From assembly GCF_965199065.1 (NCBI RefSeq), contig NZ_CBDAQN010000001.1, positions 310,001 to 374,000 on the forward strand: a stretch of DNA of 64,000 nucleotides, written 5' to 3'. Every line of letters starts with the position of its first letter. Positions within the stretch are counted from its first letter, which is position 1. The stretch is from Acidisoma sp965199065 (lineage in GTDB: Bacteria > Pseudomonadota > Alphaproteobacteria > Acetobacterales > Acetobacteraceae). The notes below the pieces were generated by a model. It ran no database searches and had not been told where the DNA came from. It worked only from the letters and a program-made list of their open reading frames with translations. Of this stretch, positions 34,270 through 43,772 are shown one piece after another. The translations under genes were made by a program, and so were the position numbers.

Positions 34270-36264
34270 ATGAGCGACGCGCCCCCGCCGGACATGACGC
34301 CGAACAACCCGTGGGGCCCGCGGCCCCGTCGGCCGGATCCGCACGGCGAGACGGTCCGCGTGACCTCACCCGATCTCCGCCGCCGCGCCGCGATCGAAAA
34401 AAGCCGCGCCCGGCTGGTTGCGGTCGCCGGCGTCTTCCTGCTGCTGTTCATGGCCATCGCCGGCAGGCTCGCCTTCGCCACCTTGATCGACCCCCTGAAG
34501 CCGGCGCCTCGCGTCGTCGAGCACTTCGTCCCCGAGCCGCCGGAAGCCGCTGTCGCTCCGCCGTCCGGCCGCGCCTCTATCGTCGACGCCAATGGGCAGA
34601 TTCTGGCGGTTTCGCTGCCCGTCGCCGATCTCTATGCCGACCCGCGTCAGATGATGGACACCGAGGCCGTCGCTGCCGCGCTTAAGAAGGTGCTGCCGCA
34701 GATCGACCAAGCGGACCTCGCCCGCCGGCTCGCCTCGGCCAAGGCCTTCGTCTATGTGGCGCGCCAGATCACGCCGGCCCAGGAAATCGCCGTCAACAAC
34801 CTCGGCATCCCGGGCCTCTCGTTCCAGACCGCCTATGAGCGCCGCTATCCGCTGGGCGACACGGCGGCGCAGGTGCTCGGCGGCGTCGACATCGACAGCG
34901 ACGGCATCGCGGGCGTCGAGAAATACTTCAACACCCGCTTGAACAGCGACCCCACGCCGCTGCGCCTCTCCCTCGATGTGCGCGTGCAGACGATCCTGCG
35001 CGACGAGGTCGCCAATGCGGTGAAGACCTTCACCGCGGTCGGCGGTTGCGGCATCGTCGAGGACGCGACGAACGGCCGCATCCTCGGCATGGTGAGCATT
35101 CCGGACTACGATGCGAACGACCTCGCGACGGCCAGCGACGCCGCGAAGTTCAACCGTTGCGCGACGGGCACCTACGAGCCGGGCAGCGTGTTCAAGCTGC
35201 AGACGGCCAGCATGGCGCTCGACGATGACGTGATCCACCTGTGGGACAGCTTCAACACGACGCACCCGATCCCGATCGGCCGGTTCCACATCACCGATTT
35301 CGAGCCCAAGCACTACTGGATGCAGCTGCCCGACATCATGAAGTTCTCGTCCAACATCGGCGCGTCGCGTATTTCGATTCTTATCGGAAAGGACCGTCAG
35401 CGGAACTGGCTGCAGAAGCTCGGGCTGATGACGCGCGAGCCGATCCAGCTGCCGGAGGCGGCACTGCCGCAGGTGCAGCCCGCAAGCACCTGGGGGCGCG
35501 CGACGCTGATGACGGTCTCCTTCGGCAACGGCATCGCCGAGACGCCGCTGCACATCGCGAACACGGCGGTCGCGATCGTCGACGGTGGCACGCTCTACAA
35601 GCCGACGCTGCTGGCGGCGAACCCGGGCGATGCACCGCCCGCCGGCGTGCGCGTCATGCAGGAGAGCACCTCCGACACCATGCGGAAGATCATGCGGCTG
35701 ATCGTGCTCGACGGCACCGGCAACATGGGCGAGGTGCCGGGCTATTTCGTTGGCGCAAAAACCGGCACCGCTCAGAAGGTTGCGGCGCATGGCGGCTACA
35801 AGAAGCACACCAACTACAGCTCCTTCGTCGCGGCCTTCCCGATCTATGCGCCGCGCTACGTCGTCTATGTCGCGATCGATAGCGGTCATGCGACCGCCGC
35901 GACCCACGGCTTCACCACCGGCGGCTGGATGGCCGCGCCCTCCGTCGCCCATGTGATCGCCCGCATCGGGCCGATGCTCAACGTCATGCCGCGCTTCGAC
36001 AACGTCGATGCAATCAACCGGGAACTGGCGATCCCGATGCCGTATCCGGCGCCGCCGGGCGTCGTGCCGCTTGGGCCCAACAACCCCGGCGAGCCCGACG
36101 ACATCGCCGATGCCGGCCGGCCGGATCGTCATGATGTCCGCCGCGCCGCGCCGAGAGCCGTCACGGCGGCCGGGTGGAGCGCGCCAGCGTCGGTTGCCGC
36201 CAGCTTGCGGCACGACGCGATGTACCGGGTCCCAGCGCCGGCCACGGCCGATGCGGCTCGTTGA
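34270..36264 (+). CDS. ftsI: FtsI, peptidoglycan D,D-transpeptidase (PBP3)
   Basis: FtsI cross-links septal peptidoglycan as partner of the glycosyltransferase FtsW. The 664-residue class B penicillin-binding protein has one N-terminal membrane helix (LVAVAGVFLLLFMAIAGRL), the dimerisation domain with RRYPLGDTAAQVLGGVD, and the transpeptidase motifs S306-V-F-K309, S-S-N at 360-362 and K497-T-G. It ends with a Pro-rich tail of about 70 residues. It starts 12 bases after ftsL and overlaps murE by 14 bases. Confidence 0.96.
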   Translation: MSDAPPPDMTPNNPWGPRPRRPDPHGETVRVTSPDLRRRAAIEKSRARLVAVAGVFLLLFMAIAGRLAFATLIDPLKPAPRVVEHFVPEPPEAAVAPPSGRASIVDANGQILAVSLPVADLYADPRQMMDTEAVAAALKKVLPQIDQADLARRLASAKAFVYVARQITPAQEIAVNNLGIPGLSFQTAYERRYPLGDTAAQVLGGVDIDSDGIAGVEKYFNTRLNSDPTPLRLSLDVRVQTILRDEVANAVKTFTAVGGCGIVEDATNGRILGMVSIPDYDANDLATASDAAKFNRCATGTYEPGSVFKLQTASMALDDDVIHLWDSFNTTHPIPIGRFHITDFEPKHYWMQLPDIMKFSSNIGASRISILIGKDRQRNWLQKLGLMTREPIQLPEAALPQVQPASTWGRATLMTVSFGNGIAETPLHIANTAVAIVDGGTLYKPTLLAANPGDAPPAGVRVMQESTSDTMRKIMRLIVLDGTGNMGEVPGYFVGAKTGTAQKVAAHGGYKKHTNYSSFVAAFPIYAPRYVVYVAIDSGHATAATHGFTTGGWMAAPSVAHVIARIGPMLNVMPRFDNVDAINRELAIPMPYPAPPGVVPLGPNNPGEPDDIADAGRPDRHDVRRAAPRAVTAAGWSAPASVAASLRHDAMYRVPAPATADAAR

Positions 36265-37726
36265 TCTGATGCAGGCAACCTCCAACCCGGGTGGGCTAGG
36301 CCGGCCTGCCCCGACGATTGGCGACATCGACGTCTGCGGCATCACCGCCAACAGCCGGGAGGTGAAGCCCGGCTACCTCTTCGCGGCCCTTCCAGGCAGC
36401 GCCCACGACGGCCGGCAATACATCGCCGACGCCGTGGCGCGCGGCGCCGCCGCCGTGCTGGCGCCGCAAGGCACGGACTGGCCCGCCGGCGTGCCGCCGC
36501 GCCCCCTGATCCTCGATGTGGAGCCACGCCGCCGCCTCGCACAGATGGCGGCGTCGATGGCTGGGCCGCAGCCGCGCCGGATCGCCGCCGTCACCGGCAC
36601 CAACGGCAAGACCAGCACCGCCGAGTTCCTGCGGCAGCTCTGGGCCATGAGCGGCCATGAGGCTGCTTCGCTCGGCACGTTGGGGCTCATCGCGCCCGGC
36701 ATGCCGCAAGGCGCCGGGCTGACCACCCCCGACCCCGTCAGCCTCGCCGGCACGATGGCGACGTTGGCGAAAGCTGGCATCCAGCATGTGGCGATCGAGG
36801 CTTCGTCGCACGGGCTCGACCAGTTCCGGCTGGACGGGCTGCGGCTGTGCGCAGGCGCCTTCACCAACCTCACGCGCGACCACCTCGACTACCACGGCGG
36901 CATGGAGCCATATCGCGAGGCGAAGCTGCGCCTGTTCGCGGACCTCCTGCCGCGCGGCGCGCCCGCCGTCGCCGGCATGGCGCTGGAACCCGAGACGCGG
37001 CAGGCGATGACGGCCATCGCGGCCAAGGCAGGCCTGAACTTCGGCACCGTAGGCGAGGGCGGCTCCCTCATAGCGCTGCATCGCGCGACGCCCCGGCCCG
37101 GCGGGCAGGTGCTCGCTTTGACGGCTGCCGGGCGCCGCTTCGATATCGACCTTCCTCTGCCCGGCCGCTTTCAGGCCGACAACGCCCTGCTGGCCGCGGC
37201 CATTGCGTTGATGCTCGGCGACACCGCGGTGTTCGACCGGCTGCCGCGCCTCCTCGGCGTGCGCGGCCGCATGGAACTGGCGGCGACACTCCCGAATGGA
37301 GCGGCAGCCTACGTCGACTACGCCCATACTCCCGACGCCATCGCGCGGGTGCTGGCTGCGCTGCGCCCACACGCCGAAGGCCGCCTCGTCATCGTCTTCG
37401 GCGCCGGCGGCGACCGCGACCGCGGCAAGCGGCCGCTGATGGGCGCGGCGGCGCAGGCCGGGGCAGACGCCGTCATCGTCACCGACGACAACCCCCGCAC
37501 CGAAGACCCCGCCACCATCCGCATCGAGGTCCTGACCGGCTGCAACGGCGCCCTTGAAGTTGCCGGGCGCGAAGACGCCATCGCCATCGGGCTCGGACTG
37601 CTGGGACCGGGCGACGTGCTCGTGGTGGCCGGCAAAGGTCACGAGCAGGGCCAGACCATCGGGACGGAGACCTTGCCCTTCGACGACGCGGCGGCGATCC
37701 GCCGGCTCGCGGGTATTCCGGCGTGA
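36251..37726 (+). CDS. murE: UDP-MurNAc-L-Ala-D-Glu:meso-DAP ligase
   Basis: MurE adds meso-diaminopimelate to the peptidoglycan precursor. The 491-residue Mur ligase has the ATP loop VTGTNGKTSTAEF and the DNPR motif (VTDDNPRTEDP) that marks DAP- rather than lysine-adding enzymes. The start is ATG 36251 (MRLVDLMQATSN), 14 bases inside ftsI; the frame is open upstream but only through ftsI. It shares GTGA with murF. Confidence 0.97.
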   Translation: MRLVDLMQATSNPGGLGRPAPTIGDIDVCGITANSREVKPGYLFAALPGSAHDGRQYIADAVARGAAAVLAPQGTDWPAGVPPRPLILDVEPRRRLAQMAASMAGPQPRRIAAVTGTNGKTSTAEFLRQLWAMSGHEAASLGTLGLIAPGMPQGAGLTTPDPVSLAGTMATLAKAGIQHVAIEASSHGLDQFRLDGLRLCAGAFTNLTRDHLDYHGGMEPYREAKLRLFADLLPRGAPAVAGMALEPETRQAMTAIAAKAGLNFGTVGEGGSLIALHRATPRPGGQVLALTAAGRRFDIDLPLPGRFQADNALLAAAIALMLGDTAVFDRLPRLLGVRGRMELAATLPNGAAAYVDYAHTPDAIARVLAALRPHAEGRLVIVFGAGGDRDRGKRPLMGAAAQAGADAVIVTDDNPRTEDPATIRIEVLTGCNGALEVAGREDAIAIGLGLLGPGDVLVVAGKGHEQGQTIGTETLPFDDAAAIRRLAGIPA

Positions 37727-39111
37727 GCGCGCTGTGGACAGCGGACGACCTCGCCGTGGCGGCGGGCGGCGTCATGACCCGGCCGTTTGCCATCAACGGC
37801 GTCTCGATCGACACGCGGACAGTTGCCCCTGGCGATCTGTTCGTGGCCTTGCACGGCGAAAACCGGGACGGGCACCAGTTCGTGGCGGCGGCTCTCGGTG
37901 CCGGTGCTGCCGGGGCGCTGGTCGATCGCGACCCGCCGGACGCCACCGACAGCGCGCCGCTGCTGTGGGTGAATGACACCCTCGCCGGCCTCACCGCGAT
38001 CGGGGCCGCGGCGCGGGCACGCTTCACCGGGCGCCTGGTGGCGGTTACCGGCAGCGTCGGCAAGACGACGACGAAGGCGATGCTGCGGCGCATCCTCGTC
38101 GCATCTGGCCAGACCCATGCGGCGCTTGCTTCCTACAACAACCACTGGGGTGTGCCGCTGACGCTTGCCCGGCTGCCACCCGGTGCCGCCTACTGCGTCG
38201 CCGAGATCGGCATGAACCATCCGGGCGAGATCGCGCCGCTCGCGCGGCTGGCGCGGCCGCATGTGGCGGTCATCACGAATATCGCGCCGGTGCACATCGG
38301 CCATATGGGCAGCCTGGACGCCATTGCGGCCGAGAAGGCGGCGATCCTCTCAGGTCTTGTAGCGGGGGGCGTTGCGGTGCTGCCCGCCGACAGCGCTCAT
38401 CTCACGATCCTGACGCAGGCCGCCGAGGCCGCCCGCATCATCCGCTTCGGCCGCGCCCTGACCGCAGAGGCCCGGCTGCTCGACGCCGTGAACGACGCCG
38501 ACGGCGTGAACGTGTCGATGACCTTCGAGGGCGTGCCGCTGCGCTTCCGGCTGGCCGCCCCTGGCGGGCACATGGCGATGAACGCGGTCGCTGCCATCGC
38601 GGCCGCCGTGGCGCTCGGCGTGGAGCCGCACCATGCCTCCGCCGCGCTCGACGGCTTCGAGGCTGTCACCGGCCGTGGAGCGCGCCGGCGTCTCGCACTT
38701 CCCGAAGGCGAGGCCCTGTTGCTCGACGAAAGCTACAACGCGTCCGGGCCTTCGGTTCGCGCGGCGCTCGCCGTGCTGGGCCTGCAGCCCGCTACCAGGC
38801 GCATTGCCGTGCTCGGCGACATGCTGGAACTGGGCGCCGACAGCGCCGTGGAGCATGCCGGCCTGGCTCCCGATGTCATCGCCCATGCCGATCTGCTGTT
38901 TGCCTGCGGCCCGGAAATGCGCCGCCTGTTCGATGCTGTGCCCGCCGGGATGCAGGCGGGCCATGCCGCGACCTCGGCGGAACTCGCGCCCCAGGTTGCG
39001 TCTGCGTTGCGGCCCGGCGACGCGGTTCTGGTCAAAGGCAGCCTCGGCAGCCGCATGGCCGCCATCATCTCCGCCCTGCCCGCCGGCGCAGAGACGGGCG
39101 GGGCCGCCTGA
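37723..39111 (+). CDS. murF: UDP-MurNAc-tripeptide:D-Ala-D-Ala ligase
   Basis: MurF attaches D-Ala-D-Ala to complete the pentapeptide precursor. The 462-residue ligase has the ATP loop VTGSVGKTTTKAML, YNNHWGVPLTLARLP, the AEIGMNHPGEIAPLARLARP signature and LLDESYNASGPSVRAAL. GTG 37723 lies in the murE stop; the gene ends in TGATG with mraY. Confidence 0.97.
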   Translation: MSALWTADDLAVAAGGVMTRPFAINGVSIDTRTVAPGDLFVALHGENRDGHQFVAAALGAGAAGALVDRDPPDATDSAPLLWVNDTLAGLTAIGAAARARFTGRLVAVTGSVGKTTTKAMLRRILVASGQTHAALASYNNHWGVPLTLARLPPGAAYCVAEIGMNHPGEIAPLARLARPHVAVITNIAPVHIGHMGSLDAIAAEKAAILSGLVAGGVAVLPADSAHLTILTQAAEAARIIRFGRALTAEARLLDAVNDADGVNVSMTFEGVPLRFRLAAPGGHMAMNAVAAIAAAVALGVEPHHASAALDGFEAVTGRGARRRLALPEGEALLLDESYNASGPSVRAALAVLGLQPATRRIAVLGDMLELGADSAVEHAGLAPDVIAHADLLFACGPEMRRLFDAVPAGMQAGHAATSAELAPQVASALRPGDAVLVKGSLGSRMAAIISALPAGAETGGAA

Positions 39112-40199
39112 TGCTTTACAACATTCTGCTTCCGTTCTCGGACCAGCTGCACATCCTCAATCTCGTCCGCTACCTGACCTTCCGGTCGGGCGCGGCTTGC
39201 CTGACCTCGCTCGTCATCAGCTTCCTGCTGGGGCCGCGCGTCATCCGCATGCTACGGAGCCTGCAAAAGCAGGGGCAGCCAATCAGGCTTGATGGCCCTG
39301 AGCGGCATCTGGTGGAGAAGAAGGGAACGCCGACGATGGGCGGCGTCCTCATCCTGAGCGCGCTGACCATTTCGACGCTGTTATGGACCGATCTCGCCAA
39401 CCCCTATGTCTGGGCGGCGCTCATCGTGACGCTCGGCTATGGCGCGCTAGGCTTCGCCGATGACTTCTTGAAAGTAACGAAGCGGAATACACGCGGCCTG
39501 TCCGGCCGGCTGAAGCTCATCGGCCAGGCGAGCATCGGCCTGCTCGCCTCGATCTGGATCATGGTCCATATCGGCGGACCCCTCGGCAGCGGCATCTCCG
39601 TGCCGGACTTCAAGAATGTCTTGATCCCGCTCGGCATTTTCTTTCCGCTGTTCGGGATGCTGGTGATGATGGGCGCGTCCAACGCGGTCAACCTCACGGA
39701 CGGGCTGGACGGCCTCGCCATGGTGCCGACGATCATCGTCGCCGGCGTCTTCGCCTTCATCGCCTACCTCGTCGGCAACCGCATCTTCGCGAACTATCTC
39801 GAACTGCCCTTCGTTCAGGGCTCGGGCGAGTTGGCCGTGTTCTGCTCGGCGCTGATCGGTGCGGGATTGGGCTTCCTCTGGTACAATGCGCCGCCAGCCG
39901 CGGTCTTCATGGGCGATACCGGCAGCCTCGCCCTCGGCGGCGCCGTCGCGACCGTCGCCGTGGCCACCAAGCATGAGATCGTGCTGGCAATCGTCGGCGG
40001 TCTGTTCGTGGTCGAGACGCTGTCCGTGATCATCCAGGTCTTCTGGTTCAAGCGGACGGGGCGGCGCGTGTTCCTGATGGCGCCGCTGCACCATCACTTC
40101 GAGAAGAAGGGCTGGGCAGAGCCGACGATCGTCATTCGTTTCTGGATTGTCTCGATGATCCTGGCCCTCGTCGGTCTAGCAACCTTGAAGATCCGTTGA
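39111..40199 (+). CDS. mraY: Phospho-MurNAc-pentapeptide transferase
   Basis: MraY transfers phospho-MurNAc-pentapeptide to undecaprenyl phosphate, forming lipid I in the inner membrane. The 362-residue, ten-helix protein has the family motifs KKGTPTMGG, GFADDFLKVTKRNTRGL, NAVNLTDGLDGLA and FMGDTGSLALGG, and ends with the substrate motif MAPLHHHFEKKGW. It overlaps murF and murD by one base each (TGATG). Confidence 0.98.
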   Translation: MLYNILLPFSDQLHILNLVRYLTFRSGAACLTSLVISFLLGPRVIRMLRSLQKQGQPIRLDGPERHLVEKKGTPTMGGVLILSALTISTLLWTDLANPYVWAALIVTLGYGALGFADDFLKVTKRNTRGLSGRLKLIGQASIGLLASIWIMVHIGGPLGSGISVPDFKNVLIPLGIFFPLFGMLVMMGASNAVNLTDGLDGLAMVPTIIVAGVFAFIAYLVGNRIFANYLELPFVQGSGELAVFCSALIGAGLGFLWYNAPPAAVFMGDTGSLALGGAVATVAVATKHEIVLAIVGGLFVVETLSVIIQVFWFKRTGRRVFLMAPLHHHFEKKGWAEPTIVIRFWIVSMILALVGLATLKIR

Positions 40200-41533
40200 T
40201 GACATTTCCAAGTCATGTTTTTGACAATTCGCGTTTCGCCATCCTCGGTCTCGGCCGCAACGGCCTGCCGGTGGCGCGCAGCCTGCACGCGATGGGCGCC
40301 GAGGTCGTGCTGTGGGATGACAACGCGCCGGCCCGCGATGCGGCCGCCGCCGAGGGCTTCACGGTCGCAAATCTCATGGCTGGTGATTTCGCCTTCGATG
40401 CGCTTGTTCTGTCGCCGGGGATACCGCATCACCTGCCGGCGCCGCACGCGGTCGCCGCCCGCGCGATTGCGGCCGGCGTGCCGATCCTGAGCGATGCCGA
40501 GTTGCTGTTCCAGGCGGTGCGCGCCGCCGGAAGCCGCGCCCGATTCGCGGGCGTCACAGGAACAAACGGGAAATCCACGACTACGGCGTTGCTCGCTCAC
40601 ATACTCGGCGAGGCGGGCGTCCCGGTGGCCGCCGGCGGCAACCTCGGCACGCCCGCGCTCGCGCTGCCGCTGCTGCCGGACAACGGTGTCTACGTTCTCG
40701 AAATGTCGTCTTACATGTTGGAGCGAATCGCAACTCTCCGCTTCTCTACAGCGGCAATGTTGAATCTGTCGCCAGATCATCTCGACCGTCATGGCAACAT
40801 GACCGGCTATGCCGATGTAAAGCGTGCGATTTTCGCGCGCCAGACAGAGGCGGACGTGGCCGTGGTCGGAGTGGACGATGCGCTGTCCGCCGCGATGGCC
40901 GATGATTTGTCCACCGGTCCGATGCGGCTGGTGCGGATCAGCGGCCGTGGTGCAGAGACCGGCGCCGCCGCGTTGCCGGGTGAGCACAACGCCCAGAATG
41001 TCGCCGCCGCCACCGCAATGGCGCGGGCGCTCGGTGTCGATGACGCGACGATGACGGCGGCGGTGAAAAGCTTTCCCGGGCTGCCGCACCGGCAGGCGCT
41101 TGTCGGCACATATCAGGGCGTGGCGTTCGTGAACGACAGCAAGGCGACCAACGCGGACGCCGCGGCCCGCGCACTCGGCTGCTACGACCGCATCGTGTGG
41201 ATCGCCGGCGGCATGGCCAAGGCCGGCGGGATCGCATCGCTGCGGGAGTTCTTTCCCCGCGTCGTCCATGCCGAGCTGATCGGCCGGGACGCGGAGAGCT
41301 TCGCCGAGACGCTCGCCGGGCATGGCGTGCCGCATCGCATCGCGGGCAGTCTGGACGCCGCGGTGCCGGCCGCGCTCGAGCGAGCGCGCGCTCTTGGCGC
41401 CCCCGTGGTGCTGCTCTCTCCCGCCTGCGCCAGCTGGGACCAATTCTCGGGCTTCGAGGCGCGGGGCGACCGCTTCGCGAGCCTCGTCGCGGCGCTTGGA
41501 GAGCCGGGCGCGATGAGCGGGAGGGCCGCCTGA
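40199..41533 (+). CDS. murD: UDP-MurNAc-L-Ala:D-Glu ligase
   Basis: MurD adds D-glutamate to UDP-MurNAc-L-Ala. The 444-residue ligase has an N-terminal Rossmann motif (AILGLGRNGLPVARSL), the ATP loop GVTGTNGKSTTTALL, LEMSSYMLERIATLRFSTAAMLNLSPDH and FVNDSKATNADAAARAL. I start at ATG 40199, in the mraY stop; the TTG directly before it (40196) is an alternative. ftsW follows with a one-base overlap. Confidence 0.97.
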   Translation: MTFPSHVFDNSRFAILGLGRNGLPVARSLHAMGAEVVLWDDNAPARDAAAAEGFTVANLMAGDFAFDALVLSPGIPHHLPAPHAVAARAIAAGVPILSDAELLFQAVRAAGSRARFAGVTGTNGKSTTTALLAHILGEAGVPVAAGGNLGTPALALPLLPDNGVYVLEMSSYMLERIATLRFSTAAMLNLSPDHLDRHGNMTGYADVKRAIFARQTEADVAVVGVDDALSAAMADDLSTGPMRLVRISGRGAETGAAALPGEHNAQNVAAATAMARALGVDDATMTAAVKSFPGLPHRQALVGTYQGVAFVNDSKATNADAAARALGCYDRIVWIAGGMAKAGGIASLREFFPRVVHAELIGRDAESFAETLAGHGVPHRIAGSLDAAVPAALERARALGAPVVLLSPACASWDQFSGFEARGDRFASLVAALGEPGAMSGRAA

Positions 41534-42654
41534 TGCTGGCCCTGTCCCGCACGGATACATCGACGCTCGGCCGCTGGTGGTGGACCGTCGACCGCTGGAC
41601 GCTCGTCTGCATCGCCATGCTGATCGGCTTCGGCTACGTCCTGGTGCTGGCGTCGAGCCCGGCGGTCGCGCACCGCATCGGCGACCCGCGTGACCTGCTG
41701 ATCCTCAAGCAGGTGACGTTCCTGGCGCTCGCGGGCCTGATCGTCGTCGGTGTTTCGATGATGACGCCGAAGGGCATCCGCTGGCTGGCGCTCACCGGCA
41801 CGCTGGTGGCGCTGCTGCTGACCGCGTTCACGCTCGTCCACGGTGTCGAGATCAAGGGTGCGCGGCGCTGGATCAACATCCCGTTCCTCTCGCTGCAGCC
41901 GAGCGAGTTCCTGAAGCCTTTCTTCGCGGTGGTGACGGCGGGCCTGCTGGTGGAAAGCCGTAACGCCGAGAAGTTCCCCGGCCGGCTTCTCGCGATCATG
42001 CTCTATGGCCTCATCGCGCTGCTGCTGAAGACGCAACCCGACATCGGCATGCTCGCGGTCATCAGCATCGTTTTCCTGGCGCAGCTTTTCCTCGATGGGC
42101 TCAATCTCGCCCTTGTCGGCATTTCGGCGGGCGGACTGGTGGTGAGCTTCATCGCCGCCTTCTTCCTCATGCCGCACGTGCATGTGCGCGTGGAGCGTTT
42201 CCTCCACCCGACGGAGCAAACCGCCTATCAGGCGCTGACCGCGCTGCAGGCTTTCGGCAACGGCGGGCTACTCGGGCGAGGCCCAGGCGAGGGCATGGTC
42301 AAGGACATCCTGCCCGACGCCCACGCCGATTTCGTCTTTGCCGTCGCGGGGGAGGAATTCGGCCTCGTCGTCTGCTTGTTCATCCTCGGCATCTTCGCCG
42401 CCATCGTGCTGCGCGGGCTGGTGCGGCTGGTGGCCGAGAACGACCAGTTCGTGCTGCTGGCCTCGGCGGGCCTGCTCATCAGCTTCGGACTGCAGGCTTT
42501 CGTTAACATGGCCTCCTCGCTGGAACTCATCCCGACCAAAGGCATGACGTTGCCCTTTATCTCCTATGGCGGCTCGTCGGCGCTGTCGGTCGCGGTGGAG
42601 ATGGGCATGCTGCTCGCCCTCACGCGCCGCCGCTTTACGAGCGACCGGTCATGA
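41533..42654 (+). CDS. ftsW: FtsW, septal peptidoglycan glycosyltransferase
   Basis: FtsW is the SEDS-family polymerase that makes septal glycan strands together with FtsI. The 373-residue, ten-helix protein has the SEDS signature GARRWINIPFLSLQPSEFLK, the LKTQPDIGML loop and the C-terminal GMTLPFISYGGSSALSVAVE. The start is ATG 41533 (MLALSRTDTSTLGRWWWTVD), in the murD stop. It shares ATGA with murG. Confidence 0.97.
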   Translation: MLALSRTDTSTLGRWWWTVDRWTLVCIAMLIGFGYVLVLASSPAVAHRIGDPRDLLILKQVTFLALAGLIVVGVSMMTPKGIRWLALTGTLVALLLTAFTLVHGVEIKGARRWINIPFLSLQPSEFLKPFFAVVTAGLLVESRNAEKFPGRLLAIMLYGLIALLLKTQPDIGMLAVISIVFLAQLFLDGLNLALVGISAGGLVVSFIAAFFLMPHVHVRVERFLHPTEQTAYQALTALQAFGNGGLLGRGPGEGMVKDILPDAHADFVFAVAGEEFGLVVCLFILGIFAAIVLRGLVRLVAENDQFVLLASAGLLISFGLQAFVNMASSLELIPTKGMTLPFISYGGSSALSVAVEMGMLLALTRRRFTSDRS

Positions 42655-43772
42655 GAGGCCCGCGCGTGATCCCCATCGTCATCGCGGCCGGTGGCACCGG
42701 CGGGCATTTCTTCCCGGCCGAGGCGCTGGCAATGACGCTCGCCGGCCGCGGCTACCGCCCGGTGCTGATGACGGACGGCCGCTCGGCGGGCCGTGGCAGT
42801 CAGGCCTTCGCCGAGGATGACCGGCATGTGCTGCCGGGTGCCGGGATCGCCGGGCGCGGCGTGGTGCGCGGCATCCGCGCCGGTGGTGCGCTGGCGGCCG
42901 GAACACTCGCGGCGCGTCGCATCCTCGTCGGGCTGAATGCGGGCGCGATCGTGGGCTTCGGCGGCTACCCGTCCGTGCCGCCCGTGGTGGCAGCGCGTCT
43001 CGCGCGGCTGGGCATCCCGGTCATCCTGCACGAACAGAACGCGGTGCTCGGCCGTGCCAACCGCGCGCTGTCGCGGATCGCGACGCTCCTCGCGCTCAGC
43101 GCCGACCCGACGACGCGCGTCCCTCGCGGTGTGAAGACGGCGCTCGTCGGCAACCCGGTGCGGGCCGCGATCGCCGCCCTCGCCGACATTCCCTATCTGC
43201 CGCCGGAAACGGACGGCCCGATCAACCTGCTGGTGACCGGCGGCTCGCTTGGCGCCCGGGTGCTCAGCGAGGTCGTGCCCCAGGCCCTCATCGCTCTGCC
43301 CGAGATGTTGCGGATGCGCCTGCGCGTCGTGCAGCAGGCCCGGCAGGAGGATGGCGCCCGCGTCCGCGCCGCCTATGAGGCTGCCGGGATCGTGGCCGAG
43401 GTCGCGCCCTTCTTCCCCGACATCGCCCGCCACCTCGGAGCGGCGCATCTCGTCATCGCCCGGGCGGGCGCCTCGACCACGGCGGAACTCGCGGTCGCCG
43501 GGCGGCCGGCGATCCTGGTGCCGCTGCCGAACGCGATCGACGACCACCAGACCGCGAACGCGGCGCTGCTCGCACGCCTCGGCGCGGCTTGGGTGATGCC
43601 GCAGCCGCAGTTCACCGCAGATGCGCTGACCGCGCGGCTCGCCGGCCTGCTGACCGACCCCGCGGCGCTTGCGATCGCGGCCGAAGCGGCGCGCGGGCAG
43701 AGCCGGGTTTCGGCGGTCGACACGCTCGCCGATCTCGTCGAGCGCATGCGGGTTGGGGAGACGCAGTCATGA
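42651..43772 (+). CDS. murG: MurG, lipid II synthase
   Basis: MurG transfers GlcNAc from UDP-GlcNAc to lipid I to give lipid II at the inner face of the membrane. The 373-residue GT-B protein has the N-terminal AAGGTGGHFFPAEALA, GFGGYPSVPPVVAARLARLGIPVILHEQNAVLGRANR, and the donor-side VTGGSLGARVLSE and ARAGASTTAELAVAGRPAILVPLP. It overlaps ftsW and murC by four bases each. Confidence 0.97.
   Translation: MRGPRVIPIVIAAGGTGGHFFPAEALAMTLAGRGYRPVLMTDGRSAGRGSQAFAEDDRHVLPGAGIAGRGVVRGIRAGGALAAGTLAARRILVGLNAGAIVGFGGYPSVPPVVAARLARLGIPVILHEQNAVLGRANRALSRIATLLALSADPTTRVPRGVKTALVGNPVRAAIAALADIPYLPPETDGPINLLVTGGSLGARVLSEVVPQALIALPEMLRMRLRVVQQARQEDGARVRAAYEAAGIVAEVAPFFPDIARHLGAAHLVIARAGASTTAELAVAGRPAILVPLPNAIDDHQTANAALLARLGAAWVMPQPQFTADALTARLAGLLTDPAALAIAAEAARGQSRVSAVDTLADLVERMRVGETQS

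Noticed and set aside
34366..36351. 661-codon open frame antisense to ftsI
   Set aside because: It shows no domain and mirrors the codon positions of ftsI, which has all catalytic motifs.
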